Origin: Anaerolineales bacterium | Lineage (GTDB): Bacteria; Chloroflexota; Anaerolineae; 4572-78; J111 | NCBI GenBank assembly: GCA_020634855.1 | Contig: JACKAU010000007.1 | Span: 1 to 64,000 of the forward strand | Direction: 5' to 3' | DNA length: 64,000 nt | Part shown: in pieces, positions 9,615-16,868 of the stretch | Numbering within the stretch: position 1 is the first letter of the stretch | Layout: each line of letters begins with the position of its first letter | Program-made: the position numbers and the translations under genes | The notes under the pieces: generated by a model | Told to the model about the DNA's origin: nothing | The model's input: the letters and a program-made list of their open reading frames with translations, nothing else | Database searches by the model: none

Positions 9615-10073
9615 TCATAGGTCAAATGACCGCTGTTCCCCTCTGGCCATTATCTCCAGCAGCCCGATCTGGCGCTCGATGTCGCGCAATCGCTTTTTGT
9701 TGCGGGTCAGCAGGTTGTTGATACGTTCGACCCGCTGCCCCCGCTCGATGCTGGCCAAGGCCGCCTTGATTTTATCCGGCTTAACCCCGATGTATTCGCG
9801 CCGGGTGCCGTTGTCCCGGAAATAGTCGCTGTCGATGGGATGGGTTAATTCCAGTTGATCCGGCTTGCCTTCCGGGTCATCTTTGCGCATCCAGTAGGGG
9901 CTGGCTTGGCTCAAGCCTTGTTCGGTTAGGCGTCTGATTTCGACCTGGTGCGCTTCGATTTGCTCCTGAAGGCGATCCATCGCATCACAGACAAAGATTA
10001 GTCGCGTTCTGATGCTCTTTTCGGTGGAGTTGGGTTTGGTCATGTAGGTGTAGCCAAAGCGTAAGTTACTCAT
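9615..10073 (-). CDS. Hypothetical charged, coiled-coil-prone protein
   Basis: 152 residues, not recognised. The N-terminal half (about 25-55) and C-terminal part (about 110-145) are charged and likely helical or coiled-coil, with heptad-like spacing in DRLQEQIEAHQVEIRRL and NKKRLRDIERQIGLLE. No signal peptide or membrane segment. It overlaps the upstream 10066-10257 gene by 8 bp, so the two are translated together. Within the phage-like block it is a likely early or replication-side gene, by position only. Confidence 0.6.
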   Translation of the reverse strand: MSNLRFGYTYMTKPNSTEKSIRTRLIFVCDAMDRLQEQIEAHQVEIRRLTEQGLSQASPYWMRKDDPEGKPDQLELTHPIDSDYFRDNGTRREYIGVKPDKIKAALASIERGQRVERINNLLTRNKKRLRDIERQIGLLEIMARGEQRSFDL

Positions 10074-10257
10074 TTTTGGGACAGCCTTTCCGGTCGATTT
10101 TCGCGATCCCGCTGTCGCTGTCCCAATTCTGCTCTATTTCCTGAAAGAACTGTTTCCAATCCGGTGGCAAAATCCATTTTTCAAGATATTTATTAAACTG
10201 GCGCTTATTGATTTCGACCCAGGGACAATCTATTTCAACGACCTTAACTAACGACAT
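10066..10257 (-). CDS. Hypothetical small protein
   Basis: 63 residues, not recognised. It has a tryptophan-rich middle (PPDWKQFFQEIEQNW) and a charged tail. It overlaps the gene downstream by 8 bp and the winged-helix gene upstream by 10 bp, which supports it as a real translated member of the operon. Its 3' end contains a further TTGGGACA/TGTCCCAA inverted repeat (10075-10126), so coding sequence and repeat share the same bases. Confidence 0.5.
   Translation of the reverse strand: MSLVKVVEIDCPWVEINKRQFNKYLEKWILPPDWKQFFQEIEQNWDSDSGIAKIDRKGCPKNE
10075..10126. repeat. TTGGGACAGC inverted repeat inside coding sequence
   Basis: TTGGGACAGC at the left and GCTGTCCCAA at the right form a perfect 10-bp dyad around a 32-base loop. 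Only the arms match the other copies. It lies at the 3' end of the 63-residue gene and the start of the next one. Confidence 0.55.
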
Positions 10258-10589
10258 TTCTTCAACTTCCCAAGATTTTTTAACGAAACTCTGTAGCCTC
10301 GCTCAAGTTCGATAATCAAACCGTTTTGCTTTAAAGACTTGACCGAAACGGCCACCGAAGATCGGCTCAAACCGGTCAAATCCACTATGTCGTTGAAGCC
10401 AAGATCCTCGGCTTGGTGGCCGGCCTCGAAGGATGCCAGCAGCAGGCATAGCATGATCTTGAGGTCAACTTTCCCGTAGTCACCGGTGACTAAGTTCCAG
10501 GTTTCTGGTGGTAAAGTGAATGCGGCCACATTGGTAAAAAATCCGGTAGTTTGTTGACTATCCGAATTAACATCATTAATTTTAGACAT
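10248..10589 (-). CDS. Winged-helix DNA-binding protein
   Basis: 113 residues. The pattern LKIMLCLLLASFE ... GFNDIVDLTGLSRSSVAVSVKSLKQNGLI followed by a short wing matches MarR/GntR-like or replication-initiator-like winged helices, with the recognition helix around residues 70-85. Probably binds DNA as a regulator or initiator in the phage-like block. A specific family is not assignable. AGGAG lies about 11 bases before the ATG. It heads a three- or four-gene leftward run. Confidence 0.6.
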   Translation of the reverse strand: MSKINDVNSDSQQTTGFFTNVAAFTLPPETWNLVTGDYGKVDLKIMLCLLLASFEAGHQAEDLGFNDIVDLTGLSRSSVAVSVKSLKQNGLIIELERGYRVSLKNLGKLKKCR

Positions 10590-10680
10590 TTGTTCTATTC
10601 TCCTATTGAAATTTCAAATCGCTCAATTTACAATAGGACTGCCAAGAAAGGGGACTCACCTCTCTAGCAATCCTCACCCC

Positions 10681-10712
10681 ATTAGGGCCGGGCTTACAGG
10701 ACTGGCCCTAAT
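10681..10712. terminator. Perfect 9-bp hairpin beside a gene end
   Basis: ATTAGGGCC and GGCCCTAAT enclose a 14-base loop and are followed rightward by a T-rich run (TTTTTATTT). It lies 2 bp from the end of the leftward 10715-10915 gene. Its T-run suits rightward transcription better, so it may act in both directions. Confidence 0.5.
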
Positions 10713-10714
10713 TT

Positions 10715-10915
10715 TTATTTACCCTCTTTCGGCGTTGGGTCGAACCACATAAAGGCGATTTCAACCTGGTCGGCCTTGAACCGCTTTTGGTAGAACGGGA
10801 TCTCCCGTTCGCTGTCCAACTTCTCCGATTTCCCCGGCACCTGTTGGAACGTCAGCCAATCATCCAGGTAGACATATACCAACCACTCGTTAATCACATG
10901 CACATTGCCGGTCAT
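10715..10915 (-). CDS. Hypothetical small protein
   Basis: 66 residues, not recognised. Aromatic-rich N-terminal half and acidic-basic C-terminal half; no membrane segment. The ATG overlaps the stop of the RHH gene (ATGA), with GAGG 4 bases before it. The tight coupling to a DNA-binding protein gene makes it a plausible partner, for example a toxin or accessory factor, but nothing in the sequence proves that. Confidence 0.5.
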   Translation of the reverse strand: MTGNVHVINEWLVYVYLDDWLTFQQVPGKSEKLDSEREIPFYQKRFKADQVEIAFMWFDPTPKEGK

Positions 10916-11121
10916 GCCGCCTCCCTAAGCCCGATCATCATTTTTTTTTGATCCCTGTCCTCCCGTTTAACATACTGCACCGCTGGGTATATCTCTTCCA
11001 GGATGCGCCGGATCAGCTCGCTAACGCTGATCTCCTCCCTGTTGGCTGCTGCCCGGATCTGGTTCGCTGTCTCCGGGTGTACTGCCGCTTGCACTGTAAT
11101 TTTTTTTGGAAATTTTTTCAT
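10912..11121 (-). CDS. Ribbon-helix-helix (CopG-like) DNA-binding protein
   Basis: 69 residues. The strand KITVQAAVHPETANQIRAAAN followed by SVSELIRRILEEI is the usual RHH pattern: a beta strand that inserts in the major groove, then two helices. GGAGA lies 5 bases before the ATG. A good leftward promoter (11165-11193) lies upstream, and an XRE regulator is transcribed divergently. It probably regulates the leftward operon or itself. Confidence 0.75.
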   Translation of the reverse strand: MKKFPKKITVQAAVHPETANQIRAAANREEISVSELIRRILEEIYPAVQYVKREDRDQKKMMIGLREAA

Positions 11122-11164
11122 CGCAATCTCCGTATCTGAGGATAATATTTGGCACTTGGGAACA

Positions 11165-11193
11165 ATGATAGGCGATACTTAATAAAAAGTCAA
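11165..11193 (-). promoter_or_regulatory. Leftward sigma-70-type promoter of the RHH operon
   Basis: Read on the minus strand: TTGACT, 17-bp spacer, TATCAT. It is placed about 45 bp before the RHH start codon, with no competing element as good. Its -35 region lies inside the dyad at 11179-11207, as expected for a repressible promoter. Confidence 0.6.
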
Positions 11194-11207
11194 TAGATAT
11201 TTATTAA
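11179..11207. promoter_or_regulatory. Operator-like dyad between divergent RHH and XRE genes
   Basis: TTAATAAA, 13 bases, TTTATTAA: a perfect 8-bp inverted repeat. It overlaps the -35 of the leftward promoter and lies 20 bp before the XRE start, the typical arrangement for an XRE repressor site. Confidence 0.55.
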
Positions 11208-11226
11208 CTCGTTGTAAAATAGAGGT

Positions 11227-11574
11227 ATGGGAAAACTGTTAAACGACTGGATTGAAACTCGGATCAGTGCTGAAGGATTGAGTATTACCGGATTGGCGAA
11301 AAGGATGGGCATAAGTCACAGTTATTTATCAAATGTGCTTTCGGGAAATAAAGAGCCTGGGTCAAAATTTTACCTTGGGGTAGCCAAGGCGTTTAACTTG
11401 TCCGTTGAGGCAGTAGAGCGGATGGACAAGCTAGGGCAGGCTCCGGACGAAATGAGCGATGAGGAGTTGATCGAGGAGCTGCTGACGCTAGCCCGCCGAC
11501 TCGCAAGACCAGAACGCCGGCAGCTCGTGGACTTTGCCATCTTTCTGGCCAGCCGATTGCAAGACGATCCGTAA
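11227..11574 (+). CDS. XRE-family (HTH_3) transcriptional regulator
   Basis: 115 residues. The helix-turn-helix spans about residues 15-65: GLSITGLAKRMGISHSYLSNV is a textbook Cro/CI-like motif, with the recognition helix in SHSYLSNVL. The C-terminal half is acidic, then basic and helical, probably for dimerisation. Transcribed divergently from the RHH operon across a 105-bp region containing a dyad and a promoter, so it is the likely repressor of the leftward arm. Followed by a stem-loop repeat. Confidence 0.85.
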   Translation: MGKLLNDWIETRISAEGLSITGLAKRMGISHSYLSNVLSGNKEPGSKFYLGVAKAFNLSVEAVERMDKLGQAPDEMSDEELIEELLTLARRLARPERRQLVDFAIFLASRLQDDP

Positions 11575-11578
11575 TTTT

Positions 11579-11620
11579 TTGGGACAAAAATTTCTGCCGG
11601 CATGCGCGCCGCTGTCCCAA
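11579..11620. repeat. TTGGGACA-type stem-loop repeat, copy 2
   Basis: TTGGGACA and TGTCCCAA arms around a 26-base loop containing GGCATGCGCGCC. It is closely related to copy 1 at 9567-9614, but here it follows a rightward gene. It may serve as a weak terminator after the XRE gene, though no T-run follows. Confidence 0.6.
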
Positions 11621-11679
11621 TTTGCCAAGAAAAAATAACGCCCTAAGATGGCACAATTGACCGTTTCAAGGAGACAACC

Positions 11680-11940
11680 ATGAGCATCGAAGAAATTTTA
11701 GAAGCCGTCCGGGTTATCGACCAGGGCGGCCGGCAAGTAGTGCAGTTGGATTACGAGGTTTGGGAAGAAGTGGTCAACCTGCTACAGCAGATTGACGAGG
11801 CCCACTGGCAGGCGCTCTTTGCCGATGATCGCTCCGAGCGGGTGTTGGCGCAGATGGTGGACGAAACGCTGGCCGACATCGAGGCCGGCCAGGTTAGCCC
11901 GGTTGAGATTAGCGAAGATGAAAATTTGGTTCCGGGATGA
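11680..11940 (+). CDS. Probable antitoxin of a type II toxin-antitoxin pair
   Basis: 86 residues, acidic and helical, no recognised DNA-binding motif. It has a strong ribosome site (AAGGAG 6 bases before ATG) and a 4-base ATGA overlap with a RelE/ParE-like gene downstream. That order, size and coupling are typical of antitoxin-toxin operons. Antitoxins bind and neutralise the toxin and often repress their own promoter. The assignment rests mainly on context. Confidence 0.65.
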   Translation: MSIEEILEAVRVIDQGGRQVVQLDYEVWEEVVNLLQQIDEAHWQALFADDRSERVLAQMVDETLADIEAGQVSPVEISEDENLVPG

Positions 11941-12206
11941 AATCTCAGGCCACGCCGCGCTTTTGGAAGCTCTATGGCCAACTCCCGGAACGCACCCGGC
12001 GCCGAGCGGTGCGAGCCTACCGGCTGTGGCAGCAAAACCCGGAGGCGCGGGGGTTGTACTTTAAGCGGGTAAAACCCAACCAGCCGATCTACGCCGTGCG
12101 CATCGATGACAACTATCGCGCCCTGGGCCTGCTGCAAGGCGATACCATAACCTGGTTTTGGATTGGCAACCACGATAACTACGAGCAACTGCTCAAAAGC
12201 CTGTGA
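11937..12206 (+). CDS. RelE/ParE-like toxin
   Basis: 89 basic residues. The pattern FWKLYGQLPERTRRRAVRAYRLW, then YFKRV, YAVRIDDNYRAL and a closing WFWIGNHDNYEQLL matches the RelE/ParE/HigB fold, whose C-terminal strand usually ends in W-x-G-x-H-(D/E)-x-Y. Members either cleave mRNA on the ribosome or inhibit gyrase; which applies here cannot be read. Overlaps the antitoxin gene by 4 bases. Confidence 0.8.
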   Translation: MKSQATPRFWKLYGQLPERTRRRAVRAYRLWQQNPEARGLYFKRVKPNQPIYAVRIDDNYRALGLLQGDTITWFWIGNHDNYEQLLKSL

Positions 12207-12260
12207 TTAAAAACCTCTGATCGGCTGGCAATCCTATCCGCGACTTGCTATCATTGGGGG

Positions 12261-12590
12261 ATGGATGAGAAACCCAAATTCGACACCGGCCATTTCCTCT
12301 CGATGGAAAAATATCTCCAGTTGACCATGGAACCGATCCGCGGCCGGCTCGAAGATGTCAACAGCTCCCTGGAGAAGTTATCCATCTCGATTACGGAGTA
12401 CGAACACATGAAATATCAGGTGGCAACCCATTCTGAGGCGGTCAGAGAATTCGAGAAAGCGATTGTCGAGTTGGAAAAAAAGGTGTCCACCCTCGAAAAC
12501 TTCCGCAAAATCGTGTTGTGGATCGGTGGGATTGCGACCACCATCGGGATCGGTCTGGCCAGCCGCTATATTGACAGTTTTTTCCCCTGA
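12261..12590 (+). CDS. Coiled-coil protein with C-terminal membrane anchor
   Basis: 109 residues. A long heptad-like helix (about 30-85, VEFE/IVELEKKVSTLE pattern) is followed by one hydrophobic segment (about 86-105, IVLWIGGIATTIGIGLA). This tail-anchored layout is common among small phage and prophage membrane proteins such as haemolysin XhlA-like or holin-associated proteins, but no family signature is secure. Followed by a good terminator. Confidence 0.6.
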   Translation: MDEKPKFDTGHFLSMEKYLQLTMEPIRGRLEDVNSSLEKLSISITEYEHMKYQVATHSEAVREFEKAIVELEKKVSTLENFRKIVLWIGGIATTIGIGLASRYIDSFFP

Positions 12591-12635
12591 GTTGCAAAGC
12601 ACCCCAATAGCTGATAGACTGAATTAAATTCAACT

Positions 12636-12675
12636 GGGGCACGGTTGGCAGTTTTCACCGTGCCCCTTTCTGTTG
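12636..12675 (+). terminator. Rho-independent terminator
   Basis: GGGGCACGG and CCGTGCCCC form a perfect 9-bp stem around a 13-base loop, followed by TTTCTGTT. It ends the transcription unit of the coiled-coil gene and isolates the 12726-13202 gene. Confidence 0.7.
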
Positions 12676-12725
12676 CCTGCCAACCGTGCCTGCTTAAATC
12701 AATCTAGCCCCAAGGAGGCAAACTT

Positions 12726-13202
12726 ATGTCTAACCCCGCAGCAGTTGTCACCGTCACTTTGCAAGACAGCAACGGCATGCAAACCCAGCGGCGCTATGAA
12801 GCGCGAGTCGCCGCCGTCACCGATGCCCAGGCCATCGCCCTGGCTGACGATTTACAAGCCACCACCCAATTACAAGTCGTCGATCTGCAAATCTCTCGCC
12901 GCGTGGCCGGCTTCACCGCCACTGCGGCCGAGGCCAACAGCGCGGTAGCGGAAACCGCCAGCGTTCGCGCTCAACTGGCCACCGGCGCGTTTTACTCGCT
13001 CACCATGCCGGCGCTCAAAGCGGCCGTCAAAAGTGGCTCCAATGTGGTTGGCACCAATGCCGATTTACAAACCTTTTTGGGTCACTTTGATGACGGCGGC
13101 GGCGTGGCAGGCACCGCCGGTAACTTTTACGTGTCCGACGGGGAAGAACTGGCCGAAACGTTCATCGAAGGCGGCCAAGTGTCCGGTAAAGTCAATCGTT
13201 AA
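12726..13202 (+). CDS. Hypothetical protein, candidate abundant structural protein of the phage-like block
   Basis: 158 residues, Ala/Thr/Val-rich, no Cys, no signal peptide or membrane helix. The N-terminal half is strand-rich with Gln/Arg alternation, the C-terminal half Gly-rich. Not recognised. The strongest ribosome site in the block (AAGGAGG 7 bases before ATG) and terminators on both sides (12636-12675 and 13215-13274) imply a separate, highly translated message. That is usual for a major virion protein. The structural role is an inference from expression signals and neighbours only. Confidence 0.55.
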   Translation: MSNPAAVVTVTLQDSNGMQTQRRYEARVAAVTDAQAIALADDLQATTQLQVVDLQISRRVAGFTATAAEANSAVAETASVRAQLATGAFYSLTMPALKAAVKSGSNVVGTNADLQTFLGHFDDGGGVAGTAGNFYVSDGEELAETFIEGGQVSGKVNR

Positions 13203-13214
13203 TTCAGCCCATGT

Positions 13215-13274
13215 AAGCGTTTTGGGACAAACCTGGCCAACCTGGTTGGCGGCGATGTCCCAAAACGCTTTTTT
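13215..13274 (+). terminator. Strong terminator containing a TTGGGACA stem (copy 3)
   Basis: A perfect 15-bp stem (AAGCGTTTTGGGACA against TGTCCCAAAACGCTT) is followed by TTTT. The 26-base loop contains its own perfect hairpin, GCCAAC-CTG-GTTGGC. It is the same TTGGGACA/TGTCCCAA core as copies 1 and 2, here extended into an effective terminator. Confidence 0.8.
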
Positions 13275-13279
13275 AACCC

Positions 13280-13519
13280 ATGTTCTATTTGCTGCCCCTG
13301 GAAGATGTCGAAAATGACCCGGCCAGCGCGCTCACCTTATCCCAAACCACAATCGATCTGTGTTTGACGGCCCTAATCAGGGCCCAATACCCCGATAATT
13401 GGCGGTATGATCTGGACCCGCTCACCGATCCGGAATGGCTTACAGCCGAGGGATTCCTGACCACAGCCATACTTGAGTTAACTCAACCTGATGGGGTTAT
13501 TGATGGGGGCAGCGCTTGA
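13280..13519 (+). CDS. Hypothetical small protein
   Basis: 79 residues, acidic, with LCLTALIRAQYPDNWRYDLDPLTDPEWLTAEGFLTTAI suggesting a helical globular fold. Not recognised and no clear ribosome site. It lies between the terminator and the 368-residue gene in the rightward structural run. Probably part of the phage-like block. Confidence 0.45.
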   Translation: MFYLLPLEDVENDPASALTLSQTTIDLCLTALIRAQYPDNWRYDLDPLTDPEWLTAEGFLTTAILELTQPDGVIDGGSA

Positions 13520-13579
13520 GGCTAATTGCTCACATATGTGCGCAATTATAATTATGGTGTCAAGAGTCCAGGTTGACAA

Positions 13580-14686
13580 GTGCCCCGAAAAAAACGACAG
13601 AAGCAAAAGCCAACCTATTACTCCCAGCGTGATCCGGAAAATTTTACCTTCCACCCCAAGCGGCAGTTTCATGCCATTTGGAGTGACGACCCTGGATCTT
13701 GTTACCTGTTGGCCCTGGACCACCGTCAACTGTCCCTGCTGCGGGAAATGTGCGCCGTATTCCCCAAGTATCATTGGGTCTGGGGGCTGCCCAGCCCTCA
13801 AGCCGATTGGGACACAGCCACCTGGGACCAATGGGAGGCTGTCACCAATTTTGTCGAAGAATTGGAGGTAACGCTCTTGAGTGGATGTGACTTACAAGCC
13901 TTTATCGATGCCCAGATTGAGCAAACCAAAGCGATCCGGGAACTGACTGCTGTTGTCGGTAGCCTCAGTCTAGACCTAACCGAACCCGTACCCGATAACC
14001 CAGACTATTCTGAAACCGGACTAACCGGCAAATTCCGCACCAGCAATTGGATTGCTCCGGACGAAAACATTGCCGATATTCTGGCCAACAGCTTGATGGG
14101 CCGTTACCTTGACCCCATTCCCGATCCCCTCACTGGCCAAGGGCTGGCCGATATCCTGGACGATGTGATCTCCATCCTGCACAACCGTTTCAGAATGACC
14201 GATGGGTCGCTGTTCAATCCCCTCAATGATGAGAAAAACATCACTGAGGCCCTGGAAACGCTGCTCAGGCGCGATAAACTGACCGATTTGGAATTCCTAA
14301 CCCCCAATATCGCCACCATCCTGGAAGATGCCCTCAACACCGGCTCGACTACGTTGGTTGGGCTGAGAAATTTGATAACCTGGCTGGGGTCTAAGTGGAA
14401 TTCTCCCCCCGCTGTGGTTGAATTCATCCTTCAGCTGATCGAAACCAAAGATCATCTGAACATAACCGATGCCATATTACTGCTCTCAACAGCCAGTGGG
14501 GAGAAAGACGCCGCATCCATCGCCAGCGCCATCAAAGAGGCCCAAACCATCGTCAACCTGAACAACTACAACGGCTGCTGTGATGACTCCGACTGCGACT
14601 GCTCAGACGCCGAAACCCAAACGATCACGATGGATGATGTTTGTGATGGGGACGATCAGGTGATCAACTTGAACGGCTCAACTTAG
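13580..14686 (+). CDS. Hypothetical phage-type protein with Cys/Asp-rich tail
   Basis: 368 residues from a GTG start. A basic N-terminus (PRKKRQKQK) is followed by a helical middle. The Cys/Asp-rich cluster NGCCDDSDCDCSDAE lies near the C-terminus and could bind metal or form cross-links. No signal peptide or membrane segment. Not recognised. The size, position between two structural-type genes and low similarity to chromosomal families suggest a virion or assembly protein, by context only. Confidence 0.5.
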   Translation: MPRKKRQKQKPTYYSQRDPENFTFHPKRQFHAIWSDDPGSCYLLALDHRQLSLLREMCAVFPKYHWVWGLPSPQADWDTATWDQWEAVTNFVEELEVTLLSGCDLQAFIDAQIEQTKAIRELTAVVGSLSLDLTEPVPDNPDYSETGLTGKFRTSNWIAPDENIADILANSLMGRYLDPIPDPLTGQGLADILDDVISILHNRFRMTDGSLFNPLNDEKNITEALETLLRRDKLTDLEFLTPNIATILEDALNTGSTTLVGLRNLITWLGSKWNSPPAVVEFILQLIETKDHLNITDAILLLSTASGEKDAASIASAIKEAQTIVNLNNYNGCCDDSDCDCSDAETQTITMDDVCDGDDQVINLNGST

Positions 14687-14690
14687 GGGG

Positions 14691-14888
14691 TTAGAAGGGG
14701 CTGTTGCTTAATGCGGCCATCATCGCAAAGACTAGTAACCCAATGGCAAAACTGACAAATTTGTCGTTCTTTTTTCTGGCCATAAGTAAGCACAAAGCGA
14801 CGGAAATGGTTATTGGTAACAAAAAATCTGTCCAAATTATGGTCAGTGCGCCAAGTAAGAAAATCGGAATGAGTAGCAAATAAATCAT
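14691..14888 (-). CDS. Small two-helix membrane protein on the opposite strand
   Basis: 65 residues with two hydrophobic segments (about 2-35 and 46-62) separated by a basic loop ARKKNDK. AAAGG sits 8 bases before the ATG. It exactly fills the 240-bp gap between two rightward genes and is AT-richer than they are. Its orientation against the structural run suggests separate control, as for an immunity, exclusion or lysis function, but no family is recognised. Confidence 0.5.
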   Translation of the reverse strand: MIYLLLIPIFLLGALTIIWTDFLLPITISVALCLLMARKKNDKFVSFAIGLLVFAMMAALSNSPF

Positions 14889-14926
14889 AACAGGTGCCTT
14901 TCGAGGTTTTTTTGAGGATTAGACCT

Positions 14927-15187
14927 ATGGCAAATATTACCATCAACATCAAAAATTGTGGATGCGGCGGAAGTACTAGCGGCGGCACAACTACTCCAAC
15001 AACACCGCCCATTGACGACGGATGGGCCGATCCGTCCAGTACGAGCGGGCCACCAGATGGTTTTTTTGAACCGACTAGTGGCCTTGATGATCGGCAATGT
15101 AAGATGGCGGTTTGGCTTTATGATTGGCTTGAAGCCAACCTAACTTTTACGGTACTACAACAACCGGCGCTGTGGCTCTCGGTGTAA
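14927..15187 (+). CDS. N-terminal part of a probable split structural protein
   Basis: 86 residues. GAGGA lies 8 bases before the ATG. A Cys/Gly-rich start (NCGCGG) leads into a Thr/Pro/Ser-rich linker, then CKMAVWLYDWLEANL. The frame stops at 15187, 16 bases after the start of the next large frame. At TTTT (15145-15148) a -1 step would join it smoothly to that frame (TFYGTTTTGAVALGV). It is therefore probably the N-terminus of a protein of roughly 580 residues, interrupted by an indel or a programmed shift. Confidence 0.5.
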   Translation: MANITINIKNCGCGGSTSGGTTTPTTPPIDDGWADPSSTSGPPDGFFEPTSGLDDRQCKMAVWLYDWLEANLTFTVLQQPALWLSV

Positions 15188-16683
15188 TCAGAAATCTTAC
15201 CACTGTGGGTAATGTGCTACCCGGACTTGCTCAAGCTTTATTTACGGTCATTGCAGTTATCATAGGCTTACTCAATGGTCCCGGCCTAACAGACATTGCA
15301 ATCGCTTTTATCGCCTGGGGCGTCGCTGGCGCTCTCATCGCCTCTCTGGCCGGGGCGCAGACAGGTCTCATTACCCAACCCCTGATACAGGATGCTTTGC
15401 CAAAAATTGAGGCATACAAAAGCGAAATTATCTGCCAACTATCAAGGGCAACTGACGCTTTAAGCGCCTATCTTACGTTCCAAACGACTATCGAGGGCAT
15501 CAGCGACCTGACTTTTGAGCAAAAGGGGCTGGCGAAGGGCTTTATGTTTCGCGGATTTTTCAACATGCTGTTCTACACCTCAGATTACTGGCCAACGTTC
15601 GACGAAGATTATCTTGCCGGCATCACCACCACCTGCTGTGGCGGCTACGTCTCAGACGATCCGGTCGAGGCCAACAGCACCCAGCACTGCCAAGCAAGCT
15701 GGTACATTGTGGAGCAGCTCGCGGCCGCGATGATGGCGGTTTACGATACGGCCGGCTGGTGGGGCAACGCCAACCCCTTCGACGATGACCGGCCGGACAT
15801 CTACGCCTGGCTGGAAACCAATCTGGCCACCCCGCCCAAGATCAAAGAGCGGGCCTATAACTACCAGACTTACCTGAACGCCATCACCGAATTTACCTAC
15901 ACCGAATTTTTCCTGTGGCTGCCGTCCCATGCTTCGGATATGACCGAATTTTACGACTTCGCCCAATACCTCTACACCAACGCCGACACTCTGACGGCCG
16001 CGCTGCTGACGGCCACCGACACCACCGAAGCCTACAACGCCCTGCAACCCCTGCGCGACTGGATCACCACCAACATCACCGACAGCGACGCCCAAACGTG
16101 GATGCTGGCCGCCCTCGATGCGCTCATCAAACCCCGGATCGATGGCGACGGCCTGCTGGACCTGCTGTTCCGCCAAGATCCGGATCTCGCCTATTACGCC
16201 ACCGACAAATGCACCAGCGGCTCCGATGCCGGCTATCTGACCGCCATTGACAGCGTAACCCCAGCCAGCACCGCCACCATCACCGATGAAGCCTATCTCA
16301 TTGGTGCCAGCGACGATCTGGGGATGTATATCAAAGACAGCGGCGATAACACCGTCTCGGTGGTCGAGGGCGACTTTGGGCAGGTCTACGAAAATGCCAT
16401 CAAGCTGGAAATCCGGGTTCAATCCGACACCTTGGCCAGCGCCAAACGTCGCATTAACTATGTCAAATTTTACGTCAAAGAAGCGGTTGAAGATGATTGG
16501 ACAGACCTGGGCCTGACCACCTTTGAGGGATCAGATTTGGATAACGGGGCCTGGACGATTAGGGGTGTGACGTTCAACAGCCTGAATATCAGGTACGTCA
16601 AAATGTATTTTGTGCGGCGGTACAACGCCTTCGGTAAAAACGGGTGGTTATGGTTTGACAGTGTGCGGGTGGTGACGGAATGA
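15172..16683 (+). CDS. Large phage-like structural protein (or its C-terminal part)
   Basis: 503 residues if started at GTG 15172, which has no ribosome site. The first 70 residues are hydrophobic, with two helices (TVIAVIIGLLNG and FIAWGVAGALIASLAG). A long helical middle follows, and a C-terminal beta-rich domain (about 360-503) carries FYVKEAVEDDW and WFDSVRVVTE, resembling carbohydrate-binding-type beta sandwiches. Not recognised as a whole. Hydrophobic segment plus beta-sandwich tail fits a membrane-interacting virion protein. Overlaps the next gene by 4 bases. Confidence 0.55.
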   Translation: MALGVIRNLTTVGNVLPGLAQALFTVIAVIIGLLNGPGLTDIAIAFIAWGVAGALIASLAGAQTGLITQPLIQDALPKIEAYKSEIICQLSRATDALSAYLTFQTTIEGISDLTFEQKGLAKGFMFRGFFNMLFYTSDYWPTFDEDYLAGITTTCCGGYVSDDPVEANSTQHCQASWYIVEQLAAAMMAVYDTAGWWGNANPFDDDRPDIYAWLETNLATPPKIKERAYNYQTYLNAITEFTYTEFFLWLPSHASDMTEFYDFAQYLYTNADTLTAALLTATDTTEAYNALQPLRDWITTNITDSDAQTWMLAALDALIKPRIDGDGLLDLLFRQDPDLAYYATDKCTSGSDAGYLTAIDSVTPASTATITDEAYLIGASDDLGMYIKDSGDNTVSVVEGDFGQVYENAIKLEIRVQSDTLASAKRRINYVKFYVKEAVEDDWTDLGLTTFEGSDLDNGAWTIRGVTFNSLNIRYVKMYFVRRYNAFGKNGWLWFDSVRVVTE

Positions 16684-16868
16684 GCCAGCAAACCGCCAAA
16701 CGGGATCAGCTGATCAAATGCCTTGAGGACCGCCTAAAGCGGCAATTCTATTCCGAGCGGCGGCTGTCGGAAACGCTGGCCGGCCAAACTCAGCAAAGCA
16801 ACTACTTAGTCATCGACGGCGGCAACGCCGCAGGGAGGGTTAGCAGTGGGAGTAACTATCAAACTTAG
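16680..16868 (+). CDS. Hypothetical small protein
   Basis: 62 residues, helical and charged in the first 40 (DQLIKCLEDRLKRQFYSERRLSETLAGQ), Gly/Ser-rich at the end. It is coupled by ATGA overlap to the large structural gene and overlaps the fibre gene by 23 bases, so it is translated in the same message. Small helical proteins of this kind between phage tail genes are common; the function is unknown. Confidence 0.45.
   Translation: MSQQTAKRDQLIKCLEDRLKRQFYSERRLSETLAGQTQQSNYLVIDGGNAAGRVSSGSNYQT

Noticed and set aside
15652..16422. 256-residue minus-strand frame rich in Gly/Val
   Set aside because: Shadow of the large structural gene; composition is typical of antisense reading.
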